A stretch of 64,000 bases of DNA from the NCBI GenBank assembly GCA_023333565.1, contig JAJKFH010002656.1, positions 310,001-374,000 of the forward strand, read 5' to 3'. The DNA is from Puffinus mauretanicus. Taxonomy: Eukaryota; Chordata; Aves; Procellariiformes; Procellariidae. Below, piece by piece: positions 15,121 to 26,329 of this stretch; the stretch's first letter is position 1, and the number at the start of each line of letters is the position of its first letter. Below the pieces are notes generated by a model, which worked only from the letters and a program-made list of their open reading frames with translations, was not told the origin of the DNA and made no database searches. The translations under genes were made by a program, and so were the position numbers.

Positions 15121-15435
15121 GAATGCTCAGAAGCTGGCCTGTTTAAGACAAACCTCGAGTTTTCTGCATGGCTGGAATCGCATTAGCAGAGGAACGATAG
15201 CCTCATGTATTCGCTAATCTATTACCGTCAAGTTAGAAATAGAATATTGCATTAGCATGCAAAAGGACGCAAGCCGGCACTACAGGGGAAACCAGTATTT
15301 CTGTAGTAAGCACCGCAGAATGGCAGTGCAGATTTGTATAAATAATGAGCGAGCTTGCACTGTTCTGAGGCATATGTGCCTTGATTATAATATTGATATT
15401 ACATTCATTTTAATGTGTCAACTGTTCTGAATAGC
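15121..15435. promoter_or_regulatory. Candidate conserved noncoding element (enhancer-like)
   Basis: This stretch has the texture of vertebrate developmental enhancers: balanced composition, no repeats, and closely packed A/T-rich homeodomain-type cores (TAATC, ATTAG, ATTA) together with an octamer-like ATGCAAAA at 15257-15264 and a TATAAATAATG string near 15340. It has no coding potential in any frame. The call is an inference from motif density and sequence feel; conservation was not measured. It could equally be ordinary unique DNA. Confidence 0.3.
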
Positions 15436-15500
15436 CTACCAAAGACCAATGTTTTACGTTGTTGTGACGGAAGCCTCTCCTTCCCTCTCTCTTATTTCCC

Positions 15501-15548
15501 AAAAAAAAAAAAAAAAAAAAAACAACCAAAAACAACAAAAAAAAAGAA
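15501..15548. repeat. Poly-A run with A/C-rich extension
   Basis: About 22 uninterrupted A residues (15501-15522) are followed by A-rich sequence broken by single C and G residues to 15548. No retrotransposon body was recognised upstream, so it is called a simple repeat rather than a retrotransposon tail. Confidence 0.9.
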
Positions 15549-18500
15549 ACCCTAAAAGAATTAAAGCTCAGATGTCCTGAAATCTTTCATCCACTGATGA
15601 CTGCCAACATTCAGATTAAATTCAAAGGGTTTACTGCAGCTCTCAGTTTTAGCTATATAATTTACAAAGCCCACTCAGAGTCACTCCAATCTAATTTGCA
15701 GTTCAGCAGTGATTATCATTTCCTGACTGCACTTACCTGAAGTTTTCCTTTGAAGATCAGAAAAAGAAAAAATTAAACTTTTGACAGCAATGGCTTTCCT
15801 CTGGGAAATGCTTCAAGAGACATTACCAGCAGGTAGCCTGGCATGCCACTTGCAGCCTGATGCAAGCTTTGTTCCTACCTATTCTTATCATCTTTAACAG
15901 AAATGAGCCAAGTCATGACCTGCATTCCAGTCCCCAAAAATCCAGGAGAGTCTGGACTGTAAATTACAGTGCTCTGATCTCAACTGATCTTCACTACTTC
16001 TTCCTGAAGAACTTTTTTCTTCATTCTCAGAGGATATTAGCAGAGATGCCAACTACTGCGTCATACATGCTACTTATGTTTAGGTCTTATACATCCCTCA
16101 GAGTAAGCTCGTATCTTCCAGCAAAGTCCCTAGAAATATTAATGTAGTTCCTGGCTCTTCTGCCTTTTGAGGTCAAAACTCTGCTGACTTGGGCAGGAGG
16201 CATGCCTATATTGTTTTTAACAAAGGGAGGGAACTAATGATTTGGTTAAAAAGAGGGTTTAAACTATGACATCTACCTATAATGAAGAGCTGCTCAAAGG
16301 AGAAGGATCTTGCAGCGCTGCCTGAAGCTAGTCAAACTGCAGATCCACTTCTCTGACAAGGTTCCTGGAAGGCCACGCACTGTCCCAGGCTAGACCCTTG
16401 AAGAAGGCTGTGCAGAAGGCACTGGGGCACATTGCTGGGCAACATTTCAACCACGTGTATTGCGCTCCTAAAAAGTGCAGGCTTAAGGCAACTGAGACTA
16501 CTGATTATTTTAATACCAAATTTGGCAAGTCATTGTGGCTGAAAGTGTGTTTTGCGTTTAAAACTTTTCATTTTGACATCATCCAAATTCTTGGGAGCAT
16601 TTCACTTCAAAACGCACTGAAGCGTAAACACTTAAAAACATTTCTGAAATGGAAGCGTTCCCAAAGACAACATTTGATCCAAAAACATCTTCCCCCCTTC
16701 GGCTTTTCATTTTCTTCAGCAAAAAGTCAATTTTTCATTGGTCCACCTGGGAATCTAAGGGAGAATTAGGAAAAATGAGAGAGAGGAGACAGCAACAAAC
16801 CCTTGGGCCCTGAGGCATCCACACTGCTAGGTCCCATGTCATTGAAGGCAAAAGACCAAATAAAGAGCTAGCCAGTATTGCAGCACCTCAAGCAAAATAA
16901 AGCTAAGAGTACACGGGTCCCAAGGCATAGGACCCAAATAAACAGCCTGCCGAGTGTCCAAGCAGAAAATCTGCTTTGCTGTTAGGTTCCAGTAACTTCA
17001 TGTCCTCTTGCTTCCAGGTTAAATCGCTCCTACTTTCATATAAGCATCACAAAAGCAGAGATCCTCAACACATCACCTAATTACAGACTCAGATAGCCCT
17101 AAATATTAGGCCTAACATGCAACTGCCAGAGATGCAGGAAAACAGGCGGTTCTCTGTTCAAAAGCCACTTAGCCAGCTGTCAGAAGGCAATATGTCGCTA
17201 CCTCGGCGGTGCATCCCACTGACTTGAAGGCACAATCTTGACAGATTTATGCAACAGCATTTTTTAAAAATAATTTGCAACCTGAAACACTTTCAAACAA
17301 CATAGTTTGAGGGCTTAAAAACAGACAAAAATTATTCAATTTTCCCATACTTGAATACATGACAGGAGATTATTTTGATTATTAATTACAATGAGATATG
17401 AAAGGAAAAAATCACTATACATATCTTCAGTGATCACCCTCTCCTTACAATGTCCATCTCAGCTGAAAATCTGGTCAGCTGTATTCAGTCTTGCCTGAAG
17501 GGGGAACAGATATTAGCATAGCCAAAATGAGCAATTTTAATAAATCTAGTTGCATTTGCCTCCTCATGCAGATGTGCTTATGCTGGAATAGGATTGTTCA
17601 CAAAAGGCAGTTTTCTAGTATCGCTGTGCTGGAGTAACTTGTAAAACTTTCCCGTTCAAATAGACAATCTGTGAGAATCTGTTCAGTAAGGAGATAATTT
17701 TATACTGCACATCACTATTTCAATGGGGCAGAAAGGAAATGTAATAGAATAACATCGGATGCTTTAGACCCCAGTTCTCCAATCCACTTCAATTTCTTCT
17801 CCCTTATGACTTTTCAAGAACTAAGGTAAAACGGTTATTTACCTGTTCTCTCTGCAACTTTGCAAGAGTGAAGTTTGAATTGCCATCTCCATGTGGACAC
17901 TGCTGGCTATTAAGATGTGCATACCCTACAGGGGTGTAATTAAGGAAGCATTAAGATGTTTTCACCAAAGGACAGTTCATTCATTGCAGCTGCACTCTTT
18001 TTTCAGCAGGTTAACTACTTGGCAGCCCTTGCATGTCCTAGAGTCAAAATCTGCATCTAAAGGATGGAGGTGAGTGGGCAGGACCGGGCAGTTCATCTTC
18101 TTGTCTCTCATTTATTACCACATCGCTCAGCAGTGCTGCTGACCTTCGTCACCTTGGAAACAGGGACCACTCACTGCTGGGGCCGGTGAGACAAGACAAA
18201 AACAAATTCCCTTTGAAATAATCTACCTAATAAGTCATAACAATATTAATGGCGCAAGGATACCCAAATAGTCCAAATACGTTAAAAGTAAGCTGTTATT
18301 TCATTTACTCCCCTGCTTGCTTCCTCTCCTCCCACTAAGTGGTTAAAGTACTGGTAATTGTGCAGCCAGCCATAGTTATGTGCAGTTACAAACAAGATTT
18401 TTACATTTTGTCTTCAGCTTGAAACAGCAGTCACTTCAGAAGGGAGCGCTGGCTCACGAATCGAAAATGTCACACTCTGTCCTGACATAAGGGCCATCAC

Positions 18501-20412
18501 AGTTTGAAACCCTTCTGTGTGACAATCTATAGCTTACGATGGCAATGGCATTATAGGCATCACGCACCATGTCACATTGTTTATACATCTCTGCCACGTT
18601 CCTGAAGCAGCAACAGAAGGCCATTAAGAGGAGGCAACAATGAAGGACAGTTTTCTGTGAAAGGAATGGACCATAAAAAGTTGAAAGAGAAAAAGATGGC
18701 TTGATCTCCAGTCCCCTGCAATCAGGGTGTGCCCTGTGCAAGGGTGGTGCGTCCCCTCTTCACCCAACCCCACTTCGCGCACAGGGCTGGCAACAGCTCA
18801 GACGATGCTCGCAGAGGATCAGAAGGGAAGAAAACCGCTGGTAGCAGCAAACACTGCGGCTCAGTCTCTCTAGGGACGGGAATCGCTGCAGGATGCAACT
18901 GCAACTGTTAAGAAAGTAGTGGCGCAGTTAGATTCATCCACTGCAGAAGCTCCTAAAGGGACTTAAACCCCCTTGTATACCTGGAGGGAGACCATTGTTA
19001 CTATCACGGGTGCTGGCTATGCCTACTATGCATAGCTGACCGCTGCTGAAACCCAAGGTGACATCCCAGTCAGCATTAATAAGACTATCATTCAGCACCA
19101 GCAGCCTCATAAACTGAAGCACAGGAGGCTGGACAATGTCATGTCAAGCTGCGATGAAGAGCAGCGACAACTCATCTCCAACACCGTAATTCCCTGAGTC
19201 TTCTCATTTAGGTTTTGGGATGCAATACAAAAGCAGCGTTTGTTTCTCTGCTATGTTTCCTCCTGTTTTCCCCATGCATCCAAACTCCTCCTCCTCCATT
19301 TTTTACCAAATACCAGTAATGGCAAACTACTCCCATTTCCTTTGAGGGAAGCACAGACCCCCTTCCCGGGCTCTTCCGCACAACCCAAGCCATCTGCAGA
19401 GCAATCTCTTTGAAATAGCTGCACGGCAGCTACTGGAGAGCATAAAAGATTAATCAGGTACAGGATGGAGCTCTATATACAATTTGGTATTTAAAGTGCT
19501 TCTGCATTAAGAATCAGATAAATCCTGTGCAGGAGAATGAACTTCTCGAGCAAGTTTAAATGTGCTTAGATCCGTGATTGATAGATATGAGTGACTGCTT
19601 CATACTCTAGCGTGACCCTATTCATGCTCTCTCCTCTGACAACAATTCCAGAATAAATTGCCCTGACTGACAAAGACATAATAAAAAACATTATTCTGGA
19701 AACCCACTCACTTAACCCATACCTCCATGACTGTAGTTAAATTACCAGGCAAGTCAGTCTAAGAGTGATTAATTTTGGCAATTTAATCATTTTTATTTTA
19801 GGGAAGCAATGGTTGTGATGCATAATGATGAATCCATTTTGATCCATCTGAAAAATGACTTTCAAAAAACATCTAAAAAATTAACCCTTCCTTTATTGGC
19901 ATTCAATGACTCCTGAAATACTTTCAGGAACACATTTTGAATGAGTAGAGATTTTGTTAGGAGCAAACATCTAAGGAGATCAAAGCGGGTAATGGCAGAA
20001 GGTGATTTTAAAACAAAAAATGTCAGTTCTGAAGTCACTACTTAGGATCAAATTCACTCTTGCTTCTTTAGCACTTTTCTTGCCTATAGTTCAGTCAAGT
20101 CTGAACACCATGTGCAAATAGCATACCCCAAAAACAGTTTTACATACAAGACAAGTCACAACAACTGAGTTAAAACAAATGGAAGGGGTAGATAGAAAGG
20201 GAACAGTTTACAAATCTGAAGCGTGAGCTGTTCTTTTCAATCAAGAACTGGTATCGCAAGCCAAATTCGCTTCTTTCTGTTTCTGACCTTAGCAGGAATA
20301 AAAGTTATTTTAGTGGAACCTTGTTAGCAATTTGGCTGAGGCTTCAGAAAAATCAGAGGAGACAGCCTAGTACATTCTTAGCTGTGCTAGCTTCAGAGTA
20401 TCAAAATACTTT
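15549..20412. other. Unique noncoding DNA, no gene seen
   Basis: No coding region, RNA gene or named repeat recognised. The 123-codon open frame at 16398-16769 is lysine- and phenylalanine-rich with no known motif. At 18720-18900 there is a local GC rise with short open frames on both strands. At 19770-19860 is an A/T-rich stretch with inverted GATTAA/TTAATC cores, possibly regulatory but unproven. Confidence 0.55.
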
Positions 20413-20436
20413 AAAAAAAAAAAAAAAAGAGAGAGA
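20413..20436. repeat. Poly-A followed by GA repeat
   Basis: Sixteen A residues followed by four GA units. Simple sequence repeat. Confidence 0.9.
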
Positions 20437-20936
20437 CTTGTTTTTTCTCCCTCAGGTAAGCAGCTATGACCCAGTCAGTATCCTGTGAGGAAGCAGCTGT
20501 ACTGAGCAAGGAGTCTATTTACATATTCACTGTTATTACCTTAATAGCACTTTAAAGGAATTGAGCAATCCAAATTTAATATGTAGCGAGGATTGCTGTT
20601 AGCACAGTTAACTGAGATAGCGATTATTCTTTGCTACTGTTAGGGAAGAAAGCCAAAGAGAGAGGAAAAAATGCAGTGCTCCGTGTAAGCAAAAGGGGAC
20701 GCGGGGCTGCGATTGCCCCTGCCTCCCAGTACTCGCAATAACACTTCTGTGACTTTCTCCAAAACTGCCACATCTGACTGCTATACAGGCTAGAAATAAG
20801 CAGCTGCGATTCAACATGCTTTGAAAAATAATCATCAAGCAAGTTCACCAGTGTAAAAGGTTTGTGAAAGAATTAAACACAGGATACACAAACAAACTGC
20901 CTGCCGATAAAGCACAGTTTATTTCACTTATGAGCA
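20437..20936. other. Unique noncoding DNA, no gene seen
   Basis: No gene or named repeat. Two overlapping minus-strand frames at 20608-20848 show no recognisable protein. Confidence 0.5.
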
Positions 20937-21210
20937 AAGTAACTAGCGATGGGACGAGAGGAAATGGCCTCAAGTTGCGCCAGGGGAGGTTTAGATTGGA
21001 CATTAGGAGAAATTTCTTTACTGAAAGAGTGGTCAGGCCTTGGAACAGGCTGCCCAGGGAAGTGGCTGAGTCACCATCCCTGGAAGTATTTAAAAGACGT
21101 GTAGATGAGGCCCTTAGGGACATGGTGTAGGGGGCATGGTGGTGTTGGGTTGACGGTTGGACTCGATGGTCTTAGAGGTCTTTTCCAACCTTAATGATTC
21201 TATGATTCTA
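20937..21210 (+). mobile_element. CR1 LINE, 5'-truncated 3' end (copy 1)
   Basis: CR1 is the dominant avian non-LTR retrotransposon. This copy keeps the last part of ORF2 (the reverse transcriptase polyprotein) and the short 3' UTR. The reading frame gives the diagnostic C-terminal strings [20 protein letters not shown] and [19 protein letters not shown], open to the stop just after 21120. The 3' end shows GGTTGGACTCGATGGTCTT and finishes with ATTCTATGATTCTA, the typical avian CR1 terminus. Homology starts abruptly near 20937, as expected from incomplete reverse transcription. Its 3' UTR differs from copies 2 and 3, so it belongs to another subfamily. No target-site duplication was recognised. 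It cannot move by itself. Confidence 0.95.
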
Positions 21211-21746
21211 AGTGGTAAAACGGAAATCATGGCATTTTCGTGTAAATTGAAGACAAGAAGCTAAGGGTTGAAATCCAGTCCATGGAGGCTGCAGTGTGAA
21301 TGCAGCTTCTACGGCAGCAGAGGCAGCTCTCTTCAGAGCGCCGAGCGGGAGGGTGAGCCCTTGCAGAAAGCTGGCACTAGCAAAGGGGCCTGGGAGGAAG
21401 GGCGGGCAGAGGCAGGCAGGGCCACCCCACGCTGCTGCTCCACAAGAAGGAGTCAGCTCTGATCGCCTCTTCTGCCCATTTAACAAAACTCAGCACTAGG
21501 CAGGAAAGATGCCATACCATCTGGCTACAGTGCGCCAGCTTTTCAGTTCTTGCCTTTCATAGGTATGAAAATAACCGCTAAACAGTAACATTCCCAACTC
21601 TAAAAATATGTCTATTCAGATATCTAAATTACTACATCTCAGAGCTAACGTCCAGTCTATTCTCATTCAGAACAATCCCCAGACATATTGCCTATGCAGC
21701 TTCACTGGCTCTGAACAGTACAAGAAATTGGGGGGGGCAAAAAGTG
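21211..21746. other. Spacer between two CR1 copies, with GC-rich part
   Basis: The part 21280-21470 is GC-rich and yields overlapping short frames on both strands that look compositional. A G-run of 8 sits at 21730-21737, just before the direct repeat that flanks CR1 copy 2. No gene seen. Confidence 0.5.
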
Positions 21747-21775
21747 TTTTCCCCATAGTCCAGTGCACCAACAAG
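21747..21775. repeat. Left copy of direct repeat flanking CR1 copy 2
   Basis: Aligned with 21994-22021, this gives about 23 matching positions of 28 plus one single-base gap, with three of the five mismatches being transitions. The shared cores are TTTTCCC, AGTC, AGTG and ACC. The position on both sides of a CR1 tail suggests an old target-site duplication. Confidence 0.7.
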
Positions 21776-21792
21776 AAATCCAAAAAAGCGTA

Positions 21793-21993
21793 TTTTACAA
21801 TGAGGGTGGTGAAACACTGGCACCGGTGCCCCAGAGAGGTGGCAGATGCCCCACCCCTGGAAACATTCAAGGTCAGGTTGGACGGGGCTCTGAGCAACCT
21901 GATCTAGTTGAAGATGTCCCTGCCCACGGCAGGAGGGTTGGACTAGGTGACCTTTAAAGGTCCCTTCCAACCCAACTATTCTATGATTCTATA
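21793..21993 (+). mobile_element. CR1 LINE, 5'-truncated 3' end (copy 2)
   Basis: About 200 bp of CR1 3' end. It encodes the ORF2 C-terminus [20 protein letters not shown] followed by SLETF-like and VRLDGALSN strings, then a 3' UTR with GGTTGGACTAGGTGACCTTT and the terminal ATTCTATGATTCTAT. It is the same subfamily as copy 3 at 61992-62407, with a block of about 45 identical bases at the ORF2 end. An open frame that begins at 21608 runs from unrelated flank into CR1 and is not a gene. The element ends directly at the second copy of a flanking direct repeat. Confidence 0.95.
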
Positions 21994-22021
21994 TTTTCCC
22001 ACAGTCTAGTGTACCTACATG
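21994..22021. repeat. Right copy of direct repeat flanking CR1 copy 2
   Basis: Diverged partner of 21747-21775. It abuts the last base of the CR1 terminus, as expected if it is the downstream target-site duplication. Confidence 0.7.
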
Positions 22022-24357
22022 ACAACACTATGTTATAGCACAGCCTGAAACAAATGAAGAAATTCCCTCCTTTTGCTGAATTATCTCTAGATATCAGGCA
22101 GATATTATGAATAAATATTTACAAAGTTCTCAGTCTTTTATCAAACCATCAGGGACTAGCCTTAGATAATATAACCATCAATAGATAATGAACAGCTAGT
22201 AATCATGTCCACCTGTTGTTACTTGTTTTCTTTACTTCAAAATCTTGTGTACCATTTGCTCCAGCAGTGTGAAAGCCTTAAATTAAGGTGTGCTAATACG
22301 GAATAAGCTTCCCTGTATTTTCCTTACATTGGCATCCTAGAAGAGCTCCCTATTTAGGTCTAATTTCATGGCCCTGGCTTTTAGCAAATTTAATTCATTT
22401 AAGGGGTTAACTGTGCTTTAATCTCTTGGAGAGCATCCACACTTGAGCTACCAGCTAACTAAATCACTTTCAACAAGAGCCTCGTTAAATTGGCACATGT
22501 TCAGTATGCAAGGTAAATTGTACACATCAGTACACAAGACCTGCGAGTTGTTGCCTTTATTATTTACTCCCCTGTTGAGTCCTTTCCTTGGTAATCCCTT
22601 CTCACCCCTAGAAAAACACGAACTGCAAGGATAAGTGTAACTCGGGGCAGAACCACTCTTGCTGGGACTGATCCTGCGGGGTGCTGAACTGCTGTGGCTC
22701 TCGCTGAAGCCGCTCAAGGAAGAGAAACCCATCGGAGGTCTCTCCAGTTACACGCTGCAAGTGGCAGAGCAGCGGGCGAAGTGGGATGCTGGGCTGGGTA
22801 CCAAGGCTTTCTCCTCACAAACCGAGCTGGGTATGCTTCTGGGGTACAGCCAACGCCGTGAGAAACAAGTTGTTTCTCTAATTCTCCTTTACATATGGAT
22901 AAACTGTTGTGTTTTGTTTTGGTTTTTTTTTCTGGCTGCATTACAAATGCTAAACGGCATATAATACAGATGATAAAGCTCCAAGCAGACCACACAGAAA
23001 TTGTTTGCCAAATAACACACCTTATGGACTGGCCACATTAGCGCAGCAAGGAAGGAGAGGAGAGTGCTGGCAAGGCATGAATAATATATGCTGCATACTC
23101 AATTCTGTAATCGCACTTAAACTATTTGTTTTCCCTATTACCAATGGAAATAAGCAACATAAAATTGTAGGGTTTAGTAAGTGCGTATTTTGTTTCACAT
23201 GGAGGAATATGAAGTCATGGGTACAATAAGAGTATTAACTAGGCTTGCATTTTCTAGGTGCTGTAACTTCAGGCATAAAAGATTAACGGTTATTGGCAAC
23301 GCTACTGAATTACGCTGACAGGTGAATAGTTCACAACTAGCCAGACATTTCACCGCATTACAGGTGGTCGGCATGTACGAAGAGCAAAGAAAACAGAATT
23401 TAAGTACGCCCCTTGCTTCATTGGAAGCCTATTGCAGTGAGACAGTAAGTAGCCTTATGGTGCTCCTCCTTCTCTCTTTTCTCATCCTTGCAGCTGAGTG
23501 TCCCTTCTTTATCCACAGGGAGCAAGGCTAGCAACTGATGCAAACCAAACATTCCTCTGTAATGGGCCGGGAAATAAAAAAAGTCAGTGTCAACTTTAGA
23601 AACACAAAATGAATATTGCTGGCAAAACTAGTTCAGCCACCACGTGCACTGTGCATCCCTTGCATGGGATAGACAGTCACTTCAGGAGAGCCAGGCAGGA
23701 GAGTCAAAGAGATCATCACCTGTCAAATCCCTGCTGCATTTGCTGAGGAGGTGGCAAGCACGTCACAAACGACAGAGAAGATTTCAGGAAGAAAACATAG
23801 TTTCCCTGTCACGAGAAATGAGAAGGGGAGCCTTCATCCTGGCGTTTCACAGCTACTCCTGTAGCACCGCCACCCTGCCACTTGTGCCCTTTGCATCCGA
23901 CCCGATGGCTCGTCCCCCGCGTCCCAGCGCCCGCAGGGCAGGCAATGTCTCGCAAGAGGGATGAGGATGCCACGCACCCCGGTAGCCAAGGGAGAGGTGA
24001 CCCCCTTGATAATCCTTTCCTCTGCTCGCTTCCCGGAGCCTGTGCCCAGTACCCAAGAAAAGAGTCTCCTGCAGGCAGCTGTAGCACCTAGCCTGGACAT
24101 GCAGCCGGTGGCAGTGGGACCCCGTCCCTGCAGCCAGGGACCTGGGGAGCACCCCCAAAACACCCACAGGAGGAAGCTGCCTCCCCAGCTCTGTCACCCC
24201 TATGCAGGATGGAGACGTGCCTGCTCGGGGTCTGCTGGTCGTTGTCAGCCCCCAGGCACCCAAATCTTTTGAGGTTTGGGCTGTAAAGCCATGGTGAGCT
24301 CCCCAGGTTTTTAAGGCTTGCAGCATGGCCCAAACAAGCAGGATTCTCACTGGGGTT
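22022..24357. other. Unique noncoding DNA with GC-rich right part, no gene seen
   Basis: No named repeat. From about 23840 to 24290 the sequence becomes GC-rich and gives overlapping open frames on both strands (up to 103 codons plus, and up to 213 codons minus reaching into the A/C tract). Their coexistence in several frames and their lack of known motifs argue for composition, not coding. Confidence 0.55.
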
Positions 24358-24494
24358 AAAAAAAAAAAAAAAAACCACACAACACAACACACACCACAAC
24401 GAAAACTCACAACAACAACCCACATACCCCCAGAGAAACAAACAAAAAAACCAACCCCAAAACAAAAAACCCCACACCAAAACACCTCACTCAC
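24358..24494. repeat. A/C-only low-complexity tract
   Basis: A run of about 17 A residues leads into roughly 115 bases made almost entirely of A and C on the plus strand, mixing CA, CAA and CCCA-like words without a fixed period; G and T are rare. This is not a simple microsatellite but a strongly strand-asymmetric (amino/keto) sequence. On the minus strand it creates a spurious V/F/C/G-rich frame. Confidence 0.9.
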
Positions 24495-26316
24495 ATATGA
24501 GGGCAGACCCCCTGCAAAAAGCTATATTAGATCTGCCCTGAAGGGCCAGGGGAAAGAAGAGGGGCCAGGCCTCTAAACAGAAAAGGTCACTAGGATTATT
24601 TCCTTAAGAAAAACATTTTCTCTGCTTTTCCCCCCTCAAAAACAACAAACAAAAACACCCAAAACACTGAAAGTTCCTCTAAACAAATGAACACCACAAG
24701 AGCTGGAGGCAGTCACCCAGCATGGAAAATGAGCTCAAATCCTGGAAAGTTATCAAACGGAACAGAAAATAGTCTTATAATGGGAAATGTCAGGCAACCC
24801 TAGTAAAAAGTGGAGCTTCCAGTCCCACCTGTAATCACCCACCACTGCACTCTTAATAGGATATCTACAATTATACACAGATGGTGAGAAATGGTGCAAT
24901 CTTCTGCTGATGCTTGTGGTTGTATATTTTGTTTAACAAAATGCTCAGGCAAATTAAGGGCACTCCTGGAGATTTCTCCTTTATCTCTTAAAAGATCACC
25001 TCACACATCAGAGGGTGAGGCTTAGCAGCCATTACAAACAGTCTAGAGACAAACTCTTAAGACAGATGATAACTTCTGGTTTATGTTATAATTTTATATT
25101 ACCTATTGTTCTAGTGTATTCTGAAAGATGATGTTAACATTTATTTTTATAAAGTCTATTTCAGTATAAGTCTCTCTTACTGCAGATGACAAATAGATTT
25201 TCTAAGAATTCTGTTTTGGACAAAACACAAAGGAAAAACAAAATCATCTTATGGACAACCAGGGCATGATGAGAGATCATTTTGAAATAAGTTTGGTATA
25301 AATAGAATTTTATTTCTGAAAAACAAATTTAGTAAGACATTTTAGAAAAGCCCTTTTGTGTTTTTAAAATAAATTGCATTGTGCTCAGAATGCTTCAAGG
25401 AAGTGTTTGGGTTGAAATCCATACTTCACCAGAGTTGATATTCAAGTATTAAGTTAAAGTGACTCTGCTTTTCACAGGAAAGCCTTATTTGATTCCCCAT
25501 AAAATTTGCACAAAAATAATTTCCTTATAATCATTCTAAAATGTTTCCTTCTTCCGATATCAAAGAACATAATTTACACAGAGAAATTACTCGTAGAAGT
25601 TCTTTATTACCTCTAATTGTTTTTTCTGTTTAAACATGAAAACTTTCATTTGCTTCTTAGACATTTAAAGGTGGCTTAATTTCTTGAAGACCGATTTGCA
25701 AATATTTTTCATCTAAAGACAGAATTCTATGTGGCAGCTTCATTATATCAAAACTAGATAAACGCTTGTAATTGCCAATACAACAACTTCAGAGTAAGTG
25801 ACAGCTAATACAAGAGGCCATTCAAGGTTAAAATTATGAAACTAGTTACCTGAGAATACTTAACCAGCCACTTCACTAATCATAGAAAGTATAAGCTACC
25901 TGTTCAAATTATCCTGGAAAGAGCTGACATTATTTAGTTACCATTAAAACTTTCAAAACTTACATTTTATCTAATTTATACTTAAAACTCTTTCTGTAAG
26001 AGCACAGAGCATTTGAAATGTGTGTGATCTTCTCTTAAACCCTGGTGAAACTTCACAAGGTAACACAGAGAATAAAAAGAAGTTAAATTCTTGCGTTAGA
26101 AATGTTCTGATAGCATCCTGTCATAAGATAAAGTCACTATAATTAAGGTGGATTTTGTTGCACACCTACTCACAGATCAACTATTCATGAGAAGAGACAG
26201 CTAACAAGGCAAACGCACAAAGACACTCAAGGAAGGAAAGATCAGAGGAACACATTTTGAATACTGTTAAACCCTAACAAAGGTATGGCTTCCTTCTTAG
26301 TTGAATATCCAGAAGG

Positions 26317-26329
26317 AAAAAAAAAAAAA
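26317..26329. repeat. Poly-A run
   Basis: Thirteen A residues; simple repeat with no retrotransposon body recognised. Confidence 0.85.

Noticed and set aside
21608..21907. 99-codon frame resembling a retroelement protein at its end
   Set aside because: Only the final part is CR1 ORF2; the first half is unrelated flank read through by chance.
23853..24494. 213-codon minus-strand open frame, the longest in the window
   Set aside because: Its first third is the complement of the A/C-only tract, giving low-complexity V/F/C/G protein, and the rest is GC-rich sequence also open in other frames. No domain, no family.
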